Positions 40,735 through 49,637 of a stretch of DNA of 64,000 bases are shown piece by piece. Source of the stretch: Neoakkermansia glycaniphila (GTDB lineage: Bacteria > Verrucomicrobiota > Verrucomicrobiia > Verrucomicrobiales > Akkermansiaceae); assembly GCF_001683795.1 (NCBI RefSeq), contig NZ_LIGX01000041.1, forward strand, positions 186,001 through 250,000. The letters are read 5' to 3'. Position 1 is the stretch's first letter, and each line of letters starts with the position of its first letter. Under the pieces are notes generated by a model that worked only from the letters and a program-made list of their open reading frames with translations, was not told where the DNA came from and did no database searches. A program made the translations under genes and the position numbers.

Positions 40735-43254
40735 TCAGGAGTTTTTGTCGTGCGGTTTGGGAAGGAGGAGGAAGAAGATGCCTCCGAGGAACATGAGGAC
40801 ACCGGCCAGAGCGAGGCTGGTGGTGAGCGGGATGCCTCGGTCGGCCAGCCATCCGCCGAAGAAGGATGTCATGGCTCCGATGCCTGCCGAGGCGAGGTTG
40901 AGGATGCCGTAGCCCGTCGCGGAGTATCGTTCGTCGATGTGGGAGCGGAGGACGGGCATCAGCGTGGCGTCCATGCAGCCTTGCGCCAGTCCTTGTGTGG
41001 AGATGAAGACGACGATGAGGGCCAACGGGAGCTGGAAGCCCCAGCCGAAGATGCTCGGGACGAGGGCAAGGACGATGAGGGGGCCTGCGATGCTGAATGC
41101 GATGCCGGGTACGAGCGCGCGCGCCTTGGCATTTCTCATGTACCAGCGGTCGGCGATGATGGCGCCGCCGATGACGGCGATGTATTTGGCAAGGGAGCTC
41201 CATTGGGTGGCCATGGGCCCGGCTTCGCCAGTGCTCAGGTTGTATTTTTCCTGCAGGAGGGTGGGGTACCATGTCAGAAGGAACCAGTTGGCCGCGCCGG
41301 AGAAGGCGACGATGGCCATCAGCATCCACATGGAGCGGATGGAGAGCAGGCTTTTCAAGACGCCGCCGCTTGAGGCGGTGACGTTGACAGGGCGTGTTTT
41401 CTCCAAAGCTTCGGAGGGCATGATGTCCTGAGCCGGGTTTTTGGAGGGGTCTTTCAGGAAGACGATGAGGACGAAGGCATAGGCGACGCCGACGAGGCCG
41501 AAGAGGGCGAAGGTCATGCGCCAGCCTTCGATTTCCGCCATGGTGCCGCCGTATCCGGCGAGAGCCATGCCGGCGTAGATGCCGCTCATGTGGATGCCGA
41601 CGGCGAGGGAGCGCGTGCTGCCTTTGTGGTAGTCGGTGATGAGGGCAAGGGCCGCAGGGATGTAGCAGGCTTCGCTGACGCCCATGAAGCCGCGGGCGAT
41701 CAGAAGGGTGGTGTAGTCGTGCACGTGGCCGGTGAGCCATGTGACGGCGGACCAGACGACGAGAGAGCCGAGGATGACGAGGCGGCGGCTGTAGCGGTCT
41801 GCGAGGAAGCCGCCGACGGGGCTCAGCAGGGCGTAGATGAGCAGGAAGACCGAGGTGACCATGCCGAACTGGCTCTTTGTCTGGGGGATGTCCCGAACGA
41901 TGGGTTCATAGAGCGCAGAGAGGAGTTGGCGGTCGAAGTAGTTGAGCATGACGACGATCCAGAGGAGGCCGACGAGTACCCAGGCATAGCGGCCGGGTTT
42001 GCTGTGGGGGTCGGTGACGATGGCGATGTTTTTGAAGCCTTTGGTTTTCGTCTGGACGATGAGGATGATGAGGACGATGGCGACGAGGGTGAAGACGATG
42101 TAGTCGACGACCGTCAGTTCGAAGGAGTAGCCGAGTCCGGCCGCCACGACGGCGGGGGTGCGGACTCCGGGAGCTGTTTCGCCGCTGACGGTGATGATGT
42201 CCCTGCCCATGACGACGACAGGGGCGGTCGCGATGCCGACGGGCCAGTTGCCAGCCTTTTCCCATGTGTTTTCGAGGATGTCATAGGAGTAGATTTGGGA
42301 GGATTGCTGCGGCATCGCATCGGTGTTGCCGTTGCCGCGGGCATCGCCTCCAAGAAGGAGGATTTTGTTTTCCCGGGCAGGAGCGGGAGAAGGGGATGCG
42401 GCGATGACGGCGGGAACGGGAGCCAGTTTTTTATCGGTCCATTTGCCTGTGGTTTCATCGAAGGCCATCATGCCGTCGAGGTAGGTGCGGGCGGGCTTGC
42501 CCTGGGCATCCGGAGCGAGGGAGCAGCCGCCGATCAGGTAGAGGTAGCTTCCCGAGTGTGCTGCGGCTGCGAGCATGCGTCCGCCGCCGGGGATGGCGGG
42601 CATTTGTTTCCATTGCCGTGCGTCCGGTTTGGCGCCCATGTCGAGCATGTAAACGGTATCCAGCGCGGCGGTCGAGTCCGGCTTTTCCTGGCCGCCTATG
42701 ACGTAGAGGCGGTTGTTGCGCGTGACGCAGGAGGCATAGGCGACGGTTTTCGGCAGCGGGGGCAGGGCCGTGACTTTGCAGTTGGAGACGCTGCCGTCGT
42801 TTTTGTGGATGAGCCAGACTTTGTCGAGGTGGCCGGAGGCATTCGCTCCGCCCGCGACGACAAATCCGTCCGGGCTTTCGCCGAAGGCGGCGTAGGCGAC
42901 GGGTTCGGGCATGTTGCCGATTTTGATCCACTGGCCGTCCTTGAGTTTGTAGATGTCGGAGTAGAAGATTTTTTCACCGCGTTCTTCCGGGGTTTTGGCT
43001 CCGGGGGTGGCTTGCGGGAAGTTGGCGCCGCCAAGGGCATAGACGACGGGCGTTTGGTCCGCATCTTCCATGACTCCGGCAGCCATGCCGGCCCGGCCGA
43101 GGGAGTCGGGGATGTCGCACACGGCAATGTGCCGCTCATCCTTGTTTTCGGTGTCGATTTGCAGGGAAGCATGGGCGGGAGCCGCGAGGAGGGCCGCTGC
43201 GGCGCCCATCAGGAGAAGTGAACGGGAAGCGAGTTTTTTGAGGAGGGAATACAT
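40735..43254 (-). CDS. Sialic acid mutarotase (permuted kelch) fused to an MFS transporter
   Basis: The 839-residue product has a signal peptide (SLLLMGAAAALLAAPAHAS). Residues 30-375 form a kelch propeller of the cyclically permuted mutarotase type (VVYALGGANFP, then repeats with FVVAGGANASG, LYVIGGQEKP, LYLIGGCS, ILLLGGDARG). A membrane helix at 381-402 (VVDYIVFTLVAIVLIILIVQ) crosses inward, a ~20-residue cytoplasmic linker follows, and residues 424-835 are a complete MFS permease with motif A as GGFLADRYSRR. The helix count places the propeller in the periplasm and the permease in its normal orientation. Expected role: convert and import sialic acid. The reading frame is continuous, so this is not two genes. 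Confidence 0.9.
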   Translation of the reverse strand: MYSLLKKLASRSLLLMGAAAALLAAPAHASLQIDTENKDERHIAVCDIPDSLGRAGMAAGVMEDADQTPVVYALGGANFPQATPGAKTPEERGEKIFYSDIYKLKDGQWIKIGNMPEPVAYAAFGESPDGFVVAGGANASGHLDKVWLIHKNDGSVSNCKVTALPPLPKTVAYASCVTRNNRLYVIGGQEKPDSTAALDTVYMLDMGAKPDARQWKQMPAIPGGGRMLAAAAHSGSYLYLIGGCSLAPDAQGKPARTYLDGMMAFDETTGKWTDKKLAPVPAVIAASPSPAPARENKILLLGGDARGNGNTDAMPQQSSQIYSYDILENTWEKAGNWPVGIATAPVVVMGRDIITVSGETAPGVRTPAVVAAGLGYSFELTVVDYIVFTLVAIVLIILIVQTKTKGFKNIAIVTDPHSKPGRYAWVLVGLLWIVVMLNYFDRQLLSALYEPIVRDIPQTKSQFGMVTSVFLLIYALLSPVGGFLADRYSRRLVILGSLVVWSAVTWLTGHVHDYTTLLIARGFMGVSEACYIPAALALITDYHKGSTRSLAVGIHMSGIYAGMALAGYGGTMAEIEGWRMTFALFGLVGVAYAFVLIVFLKDPSKNPAQDIMPSEALEKTRPVNVTASSGGVLKSLLSIRSMWMLMAIVAFSGAANWFLLTWYPTLLQEKYNLSTGEAGPMATQWSSLAKYIAVIGGAIIADRWYMRNAKARALVPGIAFSIAGPLIVLALVPSIFGWGFQLPLALIVVFISTQGLAQGCMDATLMPVLRSHIDERYSATGYGILNLASAGIGAMTSFFGGWLADRGIPLTTSLALAGVLMFLGGIFFLLLPKPHDKNS

Positions 43255-43282
43255 GGTGGAGTTGTGGAGGGGAAAAAGGATG

Positions 43283-44269
43283 TCAGAGGGATGCAGCCCA
43301 GATTTGGTTGGAGCGTTTGCCGGGTTTTTGTTCGCCGTTGACGATGGCGGCCATGCCGTGCCATTCGACGCAGGGGAGGACGGCCCGCGCCGCGCCGATG
43401 CTGCCGCCCGGTTGCCATGTGTCGGTGGCGGGATCGTAAACGAGGCTCTGGTTGTGGAAGCCGGGATGGTTTTGCGGGGTGTATCCGGTGACTGTGGCAT
43501 CATCGCCGCCGAGGAGATGGATGCGGCCCGCGAAGACGGGCGCCGGAGTAGGAGCCGCCGCGACGGTGTAAGGAAGGGGGGCGAGGTTTTTCCAGCCTTC
43601 CTGCGGGTTGTAGGACCATGCTTCCGTGAGCATGTCGCGCACCATTTTGCCGTCGCCCTGTTTCAGGCCGATGCCGCCGAGGATGTAGATTCTGCCATTG
43701 CAGGAGGCCATCTGGTGGAGGAATCTGCCGCGGCCGGGGATAGCCGGGGCTTCCTGCCAGCCGGAGGAGGGGGAGGCGGAGTCGAGTACCCACATGCGGG
43801 CTTCCGCATCCTGTTCGCCGGGGTTGAGGCTGCCGCCCATGACGTACACTTTGCCATCCAGTACGGCTGCTGCATGTCCCGTCAGGGTGACGGGCAGGGA
43901 AGGCCATGTTTCGATTTCCGCGCCTGAGCCGTTCCATTTCAGCAGGAGGACGTCGGAGACGGAGCCTTCGGCATTGCTGCCGCCGATGCAGAGGACGCCT
44001 TGAGGCAGGCTGGCCGTTGCGCCGTAGCCGAGCGGTTTGGGGAGTATGGCAGGTTCCAGCCAGTCCGCCCCGGGTGCGGGGAGGACGAAGATGCGGTTCG
44101 TCCAGCGTTTGGGGCCGCCTTCCCACAGGGGTTTTTCAGGGAAATTGGCTCCTCCGGCGACGAGGAGAGCGCCCTGGTGGGTGCCGGCATAGGAGCCGGC
44201 AAAGCCTTCGGCATCCGGGAGGTCCGGCAACTGCCGCCATGCGAGAGAGGGGGAATCCGTATTCATCAT
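43283..44269 (-). CDS. Cyclically permuted N-acetylneuraminate mutarotase, cytoplasmic form
   Basis: The 328-residue kelch protein has no signal peptide. It begins with W-x-x-L-P-x-L-P (LAWRQLPDLPDAEGF) and LLVAGGANFPEKPLWEGG, the mark of the permuted YjhT/NanM-like family, and continues through six kelch units (LCIGGSNAEG, VYVMGGSLN, IYILGGIG, IHLLGGDDA). E. coli NanM turns alpha- into beta-sialic acid. Without export signals this copy would work on sugar already imported, unlike the fused one next to it. First gene of the operon; ATG at 44266 is an alternative start. Confidence 0.88.
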   Translation of the reverse strand: MMNTDSPSLAWRQLPDLPDAEGFAGSYAGTHQGALLVAGGANFPEKPLWEGGPKRWTNRIFVLPAPGADWLEPAILPKPLGYGATASLPQGVLCIGGSNAEGSVSDVLLLKWNGSGAEIETWPSLPVTLTGHAAAVLDGKVYVMGGSLNPGEQDAEARMWVLDSASPSSGWQEAPAIPGRGRFLHQMASCNGRIYILGGIGLKQGDGKMVRDMLTEAWSYNPQEGWKNLAPLPYTVAAAPTPAPVFAGRIHLLGGDDATVTGYTPQNHPGFHNQSLVYDPATDTWQPGGSIGAARAVLPCVEWHGMAAIVNGEQKPGKRSNQIWAASL

Positions 44270-44281
44270 TTCCCTTCCAGC

Positions 44282-44310
44282 ATAGCAGAAAGGTACGGTA
44301 ATGCAATCAA
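44282..44310 (-). promoter_or_regulatory. Candidate promoter of the sialic acid operon
   Basis: TTGATT and TGCTAT with 17 bases between them on the minus strand, about 12 bases before the ATG. Confidence 0.45.
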
Positions 44311-44374
44311 AAACGGGAGGTCCCGTTCTGGTCTTATTGCATGATAAAATGTTGGAATATGCTGTGAGGCCGGG

Positions 44375-45577
44375 TTATAGAACCTGGCTCCACTGGGGGG
44401 CGGGCTGAGGCCGGTTCAGGCCGATGATGCGTTCGATCATGCAGTCCCAGTGTTCACGTCCTTCAAGGATGTCGATTTCGATGCGGAGGAAGTAGATGGG
44501 TACGTCCATTTCCCCGGGTTTGAGGAAGCGGACGGCATCTTTTTCCGTGGTGACGATGAGGTCCATCGCACGGTCGGCGCAGCGTTCGACAAAGGCTTCG
44601 AGATCGTTCTGGTCGAACCAATAGTGGTCCGGGTAACGGCGGCGGATTTCCACCTTGCCGCCGAGCTGTTCGACGGCGTTTTCGAAGTTTTCCGGGCGGG
44701 CGATGCCGCTCATGCAGGCGACCCATTTGTCATGGACGAAGTCGAGGGGCTTGCGTTCTCCGGTGAAGACGTTTTCAAAGTATTTCGGGCCGTGGTTGGT
44801 GACGATGATGTCCGCGCTTTTGTTGTAGCGGCGGATGCGCCGGATGAGTTCGTCTTGGGGGGCTCCGTCGCTTTTCGTGAGGATGATGTAGTCGGCGCGT
44901 TTGAGGCTGCTGCGCGGTTCGCGCATGGTGCCCCGGGGGAGGAGGGCTCCGGTGCCGAAGGGTGCGCCGCAGTCCACTAGGACGATGTCGAGCTCGTGGG
45001 CGAGTTTCAGGTATTGCATGCCGTCGTCGAGGATCAGGGTGTCGGCCCCGAGTTGTTCGATGGCGAAGATGCCGGATTTGACGCGGTCCTTGTCCACGAG
45101 GACGGAGACACCATCGAGGTTGCGGGCGAGCATGAAGGGTTCGTCTCCGGCATGAAGGGGGCCGAGGTAGCGGGTGGTGCCGTCGCTGGCGATTTTGGGA
45201 AGGTTGTCGACAGGGTGGCCGTTGGCGTCTTTCCACATCTGTGGAGTGTCGAGTTCGGCGCTTTTATAGCCGCGCGTGAGGATGGAGACGGTGCGGCCCC
45301 GTTGCGCGAGGGTACGGGAGAGGAGTTCGACGACGGGGGTTTTCCCGGTGCCTCCGGCGGTGATGTTGCCGACGCTGATGACGAGGGTGCCGAGGTTGCG
45401 TACGGTTTTGATGCGCCTGCGGAAGAGGAAGAGGCGTACCTTGACGAGGACGAAGAAGAGGAGTGAGGCGAAGCGCAGGAGGCACCGCATCATGAAGGCG
45501 CGGAAGCCGTGGGCCCGGCCGAAGACGACTTCGGTGCCCCAGTCCGCGAATTCGTCCATGCGTGTCTGCGTCGGCAT
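44375..45577 (-). CDS. lpxK: Tetraacyldisaccharide 4'-kinase
   Basis: The 400-residue membrane-associated P-loop kinase phosphorylates the lipid A precursor at the 4' position. It has an N-terminal hydrophobic segment (LLRFASLLFFVLVKVRLFLF), the Walker A region VISVGNITAGGTGKTP, the family segments SILTRGYKS and HAGDEPFMLARNL, and LILDDGMQYLKLAHELDIVL. Length is slightly above typical (~330) because of a longer N terminus and ends. It follows the zinc-ribbon gene by 21 bases, so they are likely co-transcribed. It shows that the organism makes lipid A. Confidence 0.94.
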   Translation of the reverse strand: MPTQTRMDEFADWGTEVVFGRAHGFRAFMMRCLLRFASLLFFVLVKVRLFLFRRRIKTVRNLGTLVISVGNITAGGTGKTPVVELLSRTLAQRGRTVSILTRGYKSAELDTPQMWKDANGHPVDNLPKIASDGTTRYLGPLHAGDEPFMLARNLDGVSVLVDKDRVKSGIFAIEQLGADTLILDDGMQYLKLAHELDIVLVDCGAPFGTGALLPRGTMREPRSSLKRADYIILTKSDGAPQDELIRRIRRYNKSADIIVTNHGPKYFENVFTGERKPLDFVHDKWVACMSGIARPENFENAVEQLGGKVEIRRRYPDHYWFDQNDLEAFVERCADRAMDLIVTTEKDAVRFLKPGEMDVPIYFLRIEIDILEGREHWDCMIERIIGLNRPQPAPQWSQVL

Positions 45578-45598
45578 TGTCGGGGAGGGGATGCGGGG

Positions 45599-46300
45599 TC
45601 AGCGGAGGATGCGGCCGCAGTTCGGACAGCGTTCGACTTCGAGTTTGATGAGGACTTTGCCACGTACGTCTTCGGTGACCTGCATGTTGCAGCCGGGGCA
45701 TACGCCATCGTCCGGCAGTTCGATGACGACGGGGAGTCCCCGGCTTTTGCCGATGCTTTCGTAGGTGGCGAGCAGTTCCGGTTCTACTTTGGCGCGGAGT
45801 GCTTTGCGTTCTTCAAGGAGCTGTTTGACGAGGGCGCCGTCCCGTTCGCTGGCGGCGTCGAACTTGGCGAGTTGTTCCTTGAGGGAGGTGCGGGCGGCTT
45901 CAAAGCGCTGGCGGGCGGCCTGTTCTGCTTCCTGCAGGGCGGGTTGCCGTTCCATGAGTTCGAGCTGCTGCGTTTCGAGGTCGCCGATGAGAGATGCCGT
46001 GGTGTCGATCTGGCTGGCAAAGGCAAGGTATTCGTCGTTTTTGCGCGTTTCCATCTGCTGTATCTTGAGCTTGGCGAGGAGGGCTTCCTTGCTTTTGACT
46101 TCCAGTTCGATTTGCTTGATGGAGAGTTCGTGTTCCTGTGCGGCTTTTCTGGCGGCGAGGAGGGCTTTTTCGCGATCCTTGGCCCGCTGCATGAGCTGGG
46201 TGCGCTGTTCGGGGATGGCTTTCAGGCTGCGCTGGAGCTTGACGATTTGCATGTCCCTTTCCTGCAGGATGAGCAGGTCTGTCAGGTCGCGATGTTCCAT
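45599..46300 (-). CDS. Coiled-coil protein with C-terminal zinc ribbon
   Basis: The protein has 233 residues from the ATG at 46300 (an ATG at 46312 would lie inside the likely -10 box). Residues 15-170 are a long antiparallel coiled coil (LQRSLKAIPEQRTQLMQRAK, ALLAARKAAQEHELSIKQIE). The end carries C-P-G-C and C-P-N-C (DGVCPGCNMQV, VERCPNCGRIL), a zinc ribbon as in the DUF164 family, including CT398 of Chlamydia, which contacts sigma-54 and secretion proteins. Role here unknown. It heads a two-gene unit with lpxK. Confidence 0.85.
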   Translation of the reverse strand: MEHRDLTDLLILQERDMQIVKLQRSLKAIPEQRTQLMQRAKDREKALLAARKAAQEHELSIKQIELEVKSKEALLAKLKIQQMETRKNDEYLAFASQIDTTASLIGDLETQQLELMERQPALQEAEQAARQRFEAARTSLKEQLAKFDAASERDGALVKQLLEERKALRAKVEPELLATYESIGKSRGLPVVIELPDDGVCPGCNMQVTEDVRGKVLIKLEVERCPNCGRILR

Positions 46301-46307
46301 GCCGCCT

Positions 46308-46336
46308 ATCATGCCAAGGCTTGCCGTTCAATGCAA
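46308..46336 (-). promoter_or_regulatory. Candidate promoter of the zinc-ribbon/lpxK unit
   Basis: TTGCAT and CATGAT with 17 bases between them on the minus strand; the -10 box ends 7 bases before the ATG at 46300. Confidence 0.4.
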
Positions 46337-46367
46337 GCGTGAAATGGTTGCGAGGCGAAACGGAAGC

Positions 46368-46395
46368 GGGCCGCTCCGGCTGTGCGGAGCGGCCC
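46368..46395 (-). terminator. GC-rich terminator hairpin after ddh
   Basis: GGGCCGCTCCG and complement with a 6-base loop; the following minus-strand bases (GCTTCCGTTT) are only moderately T-rich. Confidence 0.5.
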
Positions 46396-46420
46396 GGCGG
46401 GGTGGGATGAGGATGCCGGA

Positions 46421-47305
46421 TCAGACGAGTTTGGCGATCCATGCTTCGCGGTCGTCGCCCGGGAGGTAGTCGATGGGGGCGATTTCCGGCATGGTGTAGC
46501 AGCCGGGCTGGAGGCGCGTAGCGGCGCGGGCCGAGGAGACCATGACCTGAGCGGTGAGCGCAGGGTTGTTGATGCGCATTTCGAATTTGAACAGCTGGTT
46601 TTGCGTGCTGCCCGATACGCCCTTGCGTTCCATGAGGACGCCGTGGCCCATGTCGCGGAGGCTGTCGATGTCGGAGACTTGCAGGACGTGGGTGTCGTCG
46701 TGGCAGAAGTAGGAGTCCGATTTGATGGCTTTTTCGACATCGGCATAGGCGGCACCTTCTTCGAGGACGACGTAGACCATGCGGCGGTGGACGCCGGAGC
46801 CGGTGGGGATGGTGAGCGAGAGTGCATCCTTGACTCCGGCCTTGGAGCGGGCGACGACGCTGTGGCCCATGCTCATGCCGGGGCCGAAGTTGGTGTAGGT
46901 GATGCCCTTGGGAGCCATGGCGAGCATGAGGGTGCGGAGGACGGAGTCGGTACCGGGATCCCAGCCTGCAGAGATGACGGCGACTGCGTTGTGCTTGCGG
47001 GCCTGTTCGCCGAGGGAGCGGCGGAGGGCGACGATGCCGTCGTGAATGTCGAAGCTGTCTACCGTATGGATGCCCTGGGCGAGGAGGGGAAGCGCAGTTT
47101 CTTCGACGCTGCGGGTGGGTGTGCAGAGCAGGGCGACGTCGACCTTGCCGAGTTCGGCGATGTCGCTCACGGTTTTGATGCCATGGACGGGTTCGCTTCC
47201 GGCGCGGCGCACGATGCCCGCCAATTCCATATCGGGAGCAGCCTTGACGGCCTCAACCGAATATTTACCGATGTTTCCGTAACCAACAATAGCGACTCTA
47301 ATCAT
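46421..47305 (-). CDS. ddh: meso-Diaminopimelate D-dehydrogenase
   Basis: The 294-residue NADPH enzyme converts tetrahydrodipicolinate directly to meso-diaminopimelate for lysine and peptidoglycan. It opens with a Rossmann motif ([20 protein letters not shown]), and shows [38 protein letters not shown] and [16 protein letters not shown], all close to known diaminopimelate dehydrogenases. Start at 47305 because it begins the Rossmann strand and TATATT lies 6 bases upstream; a longer start adds six residues. Confidence 0.93.
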   Translation of the reverse strand: MIRVAIVGYGNIGKYSVEAVKAAPDMELAGIVRRAGSEPVHGIKTVSDIAELGKVDVALLCTPTRSVEETALPLLAQGIHTVDSFDIHDGIVALRRSLGEQARKHNAVAVISAGWDPGTDSVLRTLMLAMAPKGITYTNFGPGMSMGHSVVARSKAGVKDALSLTIPTGSGVHRRMVYVVLEEGAAYADVEKAIKSDSYFCHDDTHVLQVSDIDSLRDMGHGVLMERKGVSGSTQNQLFKFEMRINNPALTAQVMVSSARAATRLQPGCYTMPEIAPIDYLPGDDREAWIAKLV

Positions 47306-47627
47306 GGATGTAATATAATTCAAATGCGGTTTGTTCGCCTCGCAATGAGGGCGCTTTATTTAAGCCGAAATGCGGGCGTCTGGCAAGAGTCGAGCGCGGT
47401 ATGGGGCTTTGTATGTCTGAAATTGCAATAATCATGGTGTTTTGCGCATGTGGCCGGGCCGATGCGGCAACACGAATAGAGCGATGTATTTTTCAGGAAC
47501 GTATCATTTGATGCGATTGTCGTTCGTGTGTGACGTTTTTGTCGCAAATGGCAGTTGCTGTTTTTTCGTTCTCCGTGTTATGATGTGCACGGCGGACATT
47601 GGGTACAGCATGTTTGCCTGTGTCATT
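47306..47627. other. Divergent intergenic region, ddh and ICMT-like genes
   Basis: The 322 bases carry no convincing gene. They hold promoter-like elements at both ends: TATATT 6 bases before the ddh ATG on the minus strand, and TTGCTG-17-TTATGA on the plus strand. I see no repeat or RNA structure in between. Confidence 0.5.
47555..47583 (+). promoter_or_regulatory. Candidate promoter of the ICMT-like gene
   Basis: TTGCTG and TTATGA with 17 bases between them, 44 bases before the ATG at 47628. Confidence 0.4.
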
Positions 47628-48245
47628 ATGTCTTATAAAAACAAATCATGGAATGAACGTTCCCGCCGGCTGATCACCTTGGTATTCGGCCTGTTTCTCG
47701 GTTTTGTGCTCATTTTCGGTGAGAGCCGTTGGGAAACGTCGCCGCTGATCGAGGAGAGCCTGATGCTGCTGGGATGTATCGGGGCGAGTATCGGCGCTTT
47801 CGGGCGCATCTGGTGTTCGTTGTATATTGCCGGGTACAAGAATGCAAGGCTGGTGATGGACGGCCCTTACGGCATGTGCCGCAATCCGTTGTATTTTTTC
47901 AGTTTTATCGGAGGAGTCGGAGTGGCCTGCGCGACGGAGACGATGACGATTCCTTTGATCGTGCTTGTCGCTTTTGCCGTTTATTATCCTCTGATCATCA
48001 AAAGAGAGCAGAAGAGGTTGACGGAGTTGTTCGGGGAGGAGTACAGCCGCTATTGCGACGAGGTACCCGCCTTTTTCCCCCGGTGGAGGCGCGTGTCGCA
48101 GCCTGAGACCTATACGGTGAATCCCAAGGTTTTTACGCATAATTTTATTGATGCGCTCTGGTTTATCTGGCTGATCGGGATTTTCGAATTCGTCAGCGGG
48201 TTGCATGATTCGGGCGTGCTGCCCGTATGGTTCCGGCTTCCCTGA
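47628..48245 (+). CDS. Isoprenylcysteine carboxylmethyltransferase family membrane protein
   Basis: The 205-residue integral membrane protein has an N-terminal helix pair (LITLVFGLFLGFVLIF; IEESLMLLGCIGASIGAFGR) and the ICMT/PEMT signature: GPYGMCRNPLYFFSFIGGVG, then YYPLIIKREQKRLTELFGEEY and SRYCDEVPAFFP. Bacterial members methylate lipids or small molecules with S-adenosylmethionine; some are phospholipid N-methyltransferases. The C terminus has an extra helix (ALWFIWLIGIFEFVSGL). Starts further upstream in the frame lack support. Confidence 0.85.
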   Translation: MSYKNKSWNERSRRLITLVFGLFLGFVLIFGESRWETSPLIEESLMLLGCIGASIGAFGRIWCSLYIAGYKNARLVMDGPYGMCRNPLYFFSFIGGVGVACATETMTIPLIVLVAFAVYYPLIIKREQKRLTELFGEEYSRYCDEVPAFFPRWRRVSQPETYTVNPKVFTHNFIDALWFIWLIGIFEFVSGLHDSGVLPVWFRLP

Positions 48246-48271
48246 GGCGGAGATGCCATTTCCGCGCAACG

Positions 48272-48302
48272 AAAAACAGCCGATGGAGTATCGGCTGTTG
48301 TG
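48272..48302. terminator. Bidirectional terminator
   Basis: AACAGCCGAT and complement with a 5-base loop; GAAAAA on the left gives a T run on the minus strand, TTGTGTGTTTT is on the right. It separates convergent genes. Confidence 0.7.
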
Positions 48303-48323
48303 TGTTTTGTGCGGCTGGGTACT

Positions 48324-48884
48324 TTATGTTGCTGGAACAAGCATCGGCGTGATGTCGAATCGAACCTGAATGATCGATTCTGCCAGTTTATTCAGCGAGT
48401 GTTCGGCGATTTTTTTGCGTTCCTGCATGCTCATTGTTTCCAATTGAGACTGTGGAATGGTTTCTTCCGATTTTCTCAATAGTTTTTTGAAGTGCCGGGC
48501 GATGTTGCCGTAGGAAGTCAGGCCGTATTTTGCCAACAGTTCATCCTCTTTGATTCCTGCGGCGTCCATGTCGTATGTACGTGCCGTGTTGTACCAATTG
48601 GCGAGCATTTCTTTGTAGAATTTGCGGAAATCGTCGGGACAACCATTCAGGATGGTTTCTTCGGCCAGTTTTTTCTCGCAATCGGCTCGTGGAAGGTTCA
48701 TGACGGTGTGATATTTGACATTTAAAGTCAGAGAATGCAGGATGGCTCTTGCAATGGCCTGCTGCTGCGTGATTTCTTCTGCGGGAGCAGGCGCGACAGT
48801 TTGCGGCGTCTGTGCCATGGACGGAACGGTCACGAGAGTGCAGGCCAGCAAGGTGATTGTGCCCAGAGTATGGATGGGTTTCAT
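48324..48884 (-). CDS. Secreted protein, unknown function
   Basis: The 186-residue product starts at 48884 with a signal peptide (MKPIHTLGTITLLACTLVTV, cleavage near SMA). The mature part is helical and charged, with Cys at about 70 and 86 (PRADCEKKLAEE, NGCPDDFRKFYKEML). No domain recognised. Its ATG overlaps the stop of the L,D-transpeptidase gene by 4 bases, so the two are co-translated and may cooperate at the cell envelope. Confidence 0.75.
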   Translation of the reverse strand: MKPIHTLGTITLLACTLVTVPSMAQTPQTVAPAPAEEITQQQAIARAILHSLTLNVKYHTVMNLPRADCEKKLAEETILNGCPDDFRKFYKEMLANWYNTARTYDMDAAGIKEDELLAKYGLTSYGNIARHFKKLLRKSEETIPQSQLETMSMQERKKIAEHSLNKLAESIIQVRFDITPMLVPAT

Positions 48885-49612
48885 GGTGTTTTGTCGGTTT
48901 GAGGCAGTGTGTAGGCTCCGCTGACGACGGCGACGGGTGCCGGGGCATGGTACCGTTCGGTGTACTGCCATGCGGGGGCGAGCTGTTTCCAGAAGCCGAT
49001 GTGAGGGGATTCCCGGTGCCGTTGGAGGTTCTCTTCCGTGATCGGGAAGGGGTAGATCTGGATGGGGACGCGGGTTTGACCCTGCTGCAGGGCGGCAGAG
49101 ACGAGGGTGTAGATTTCTTCAATACCGGGGTCGGTCATGGCAAAGCAGCCGATGGAGACGTCTTTGCCGTGCAGCATGATGAAGCTGCCCGTGTAGCCCT
49201 GCGCTGCGTCGTAGGCGTTGGGGTAGCCTATGTTGAAGGAGAGGTGGTAGTTGCTGCGCGGGTTGAGGAGGCCGGAAGCGGTGGCATAGAAGCCTTCGGG
49301 GGCCTGCATGTCTCCCTCTTTCTTTTTTGGGCCGAGTTTGCCGGACATTCCGGCGACGTCGTAGGTTTTGAAGAGGGTGTAGCGGTCGTTTTCCTTGGTT
49401 TTGATCCAGAGTTCGCAGAGGCGCGGTTCCTTGACGATGCGGATGAAGACGGGATCGCCGATGGCGGCCCCGTGAGGTTTCAGGGCTTCGGTCAAGGTGG
49501 GGGTGACACGCCGTGCGGCGGCCTGTGCGCGGTCTTCGCCGGAGGGCGGTGCTGGAACTGCTGCGGCCATGGCGACGAGAGATGCAAGGCTGGCAATCGG
49601 CGGCTGAATCAT
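48881..49612 (-). CDS. L,D-transpeptidase (YkuD/YafK type)
   Basis: The 243-residue protein has an N-terminal hydrophobic export signal (IASLASLVAMAAAVPAPP). The YkuD catalytic site is His148 ... Cys156 in MLHGKDVSIGCFAMTD, the H-G-x3-S-x-G-C pattern. The YafK/DpaA-like layout (ALKPHGAAIGDPVFIRIVKE and KTYDVAGMSGKLGPKK) is evident. These enzymes form 3-3 peptidoglycan links, or attach or detach proteins from the wall. It follows the paralogous secreted gene at 49638 by 25 bases, suggesting a joint transcript. Confidence 0.9.
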   Translation of the reverse strand: MIQPPIASLASLVAMAAAVPAPPSGEDRAQAAARRVTPTLTEALKPHGAAIGDPVFIRIVKEPRLCELWIKTKENDRYTLFKTYDVAGMSGKLGPKKKEGDMQAPEGFYATASGLLNPRSNYHLSFNIGYPNAYDAAQGYTGSFIMLHGKDVSIGCFAMTDPGIEEIYTLVSAALQQGQTRVPIQIYPFPITEENLQRHRESPHIGFWKQLAPAWQYTERYHAPAPVAVVSGAYTLPQTDKTP

Positions 49613-49637
49613 GGGTAGAGGGGCCCGATGGGACGCG

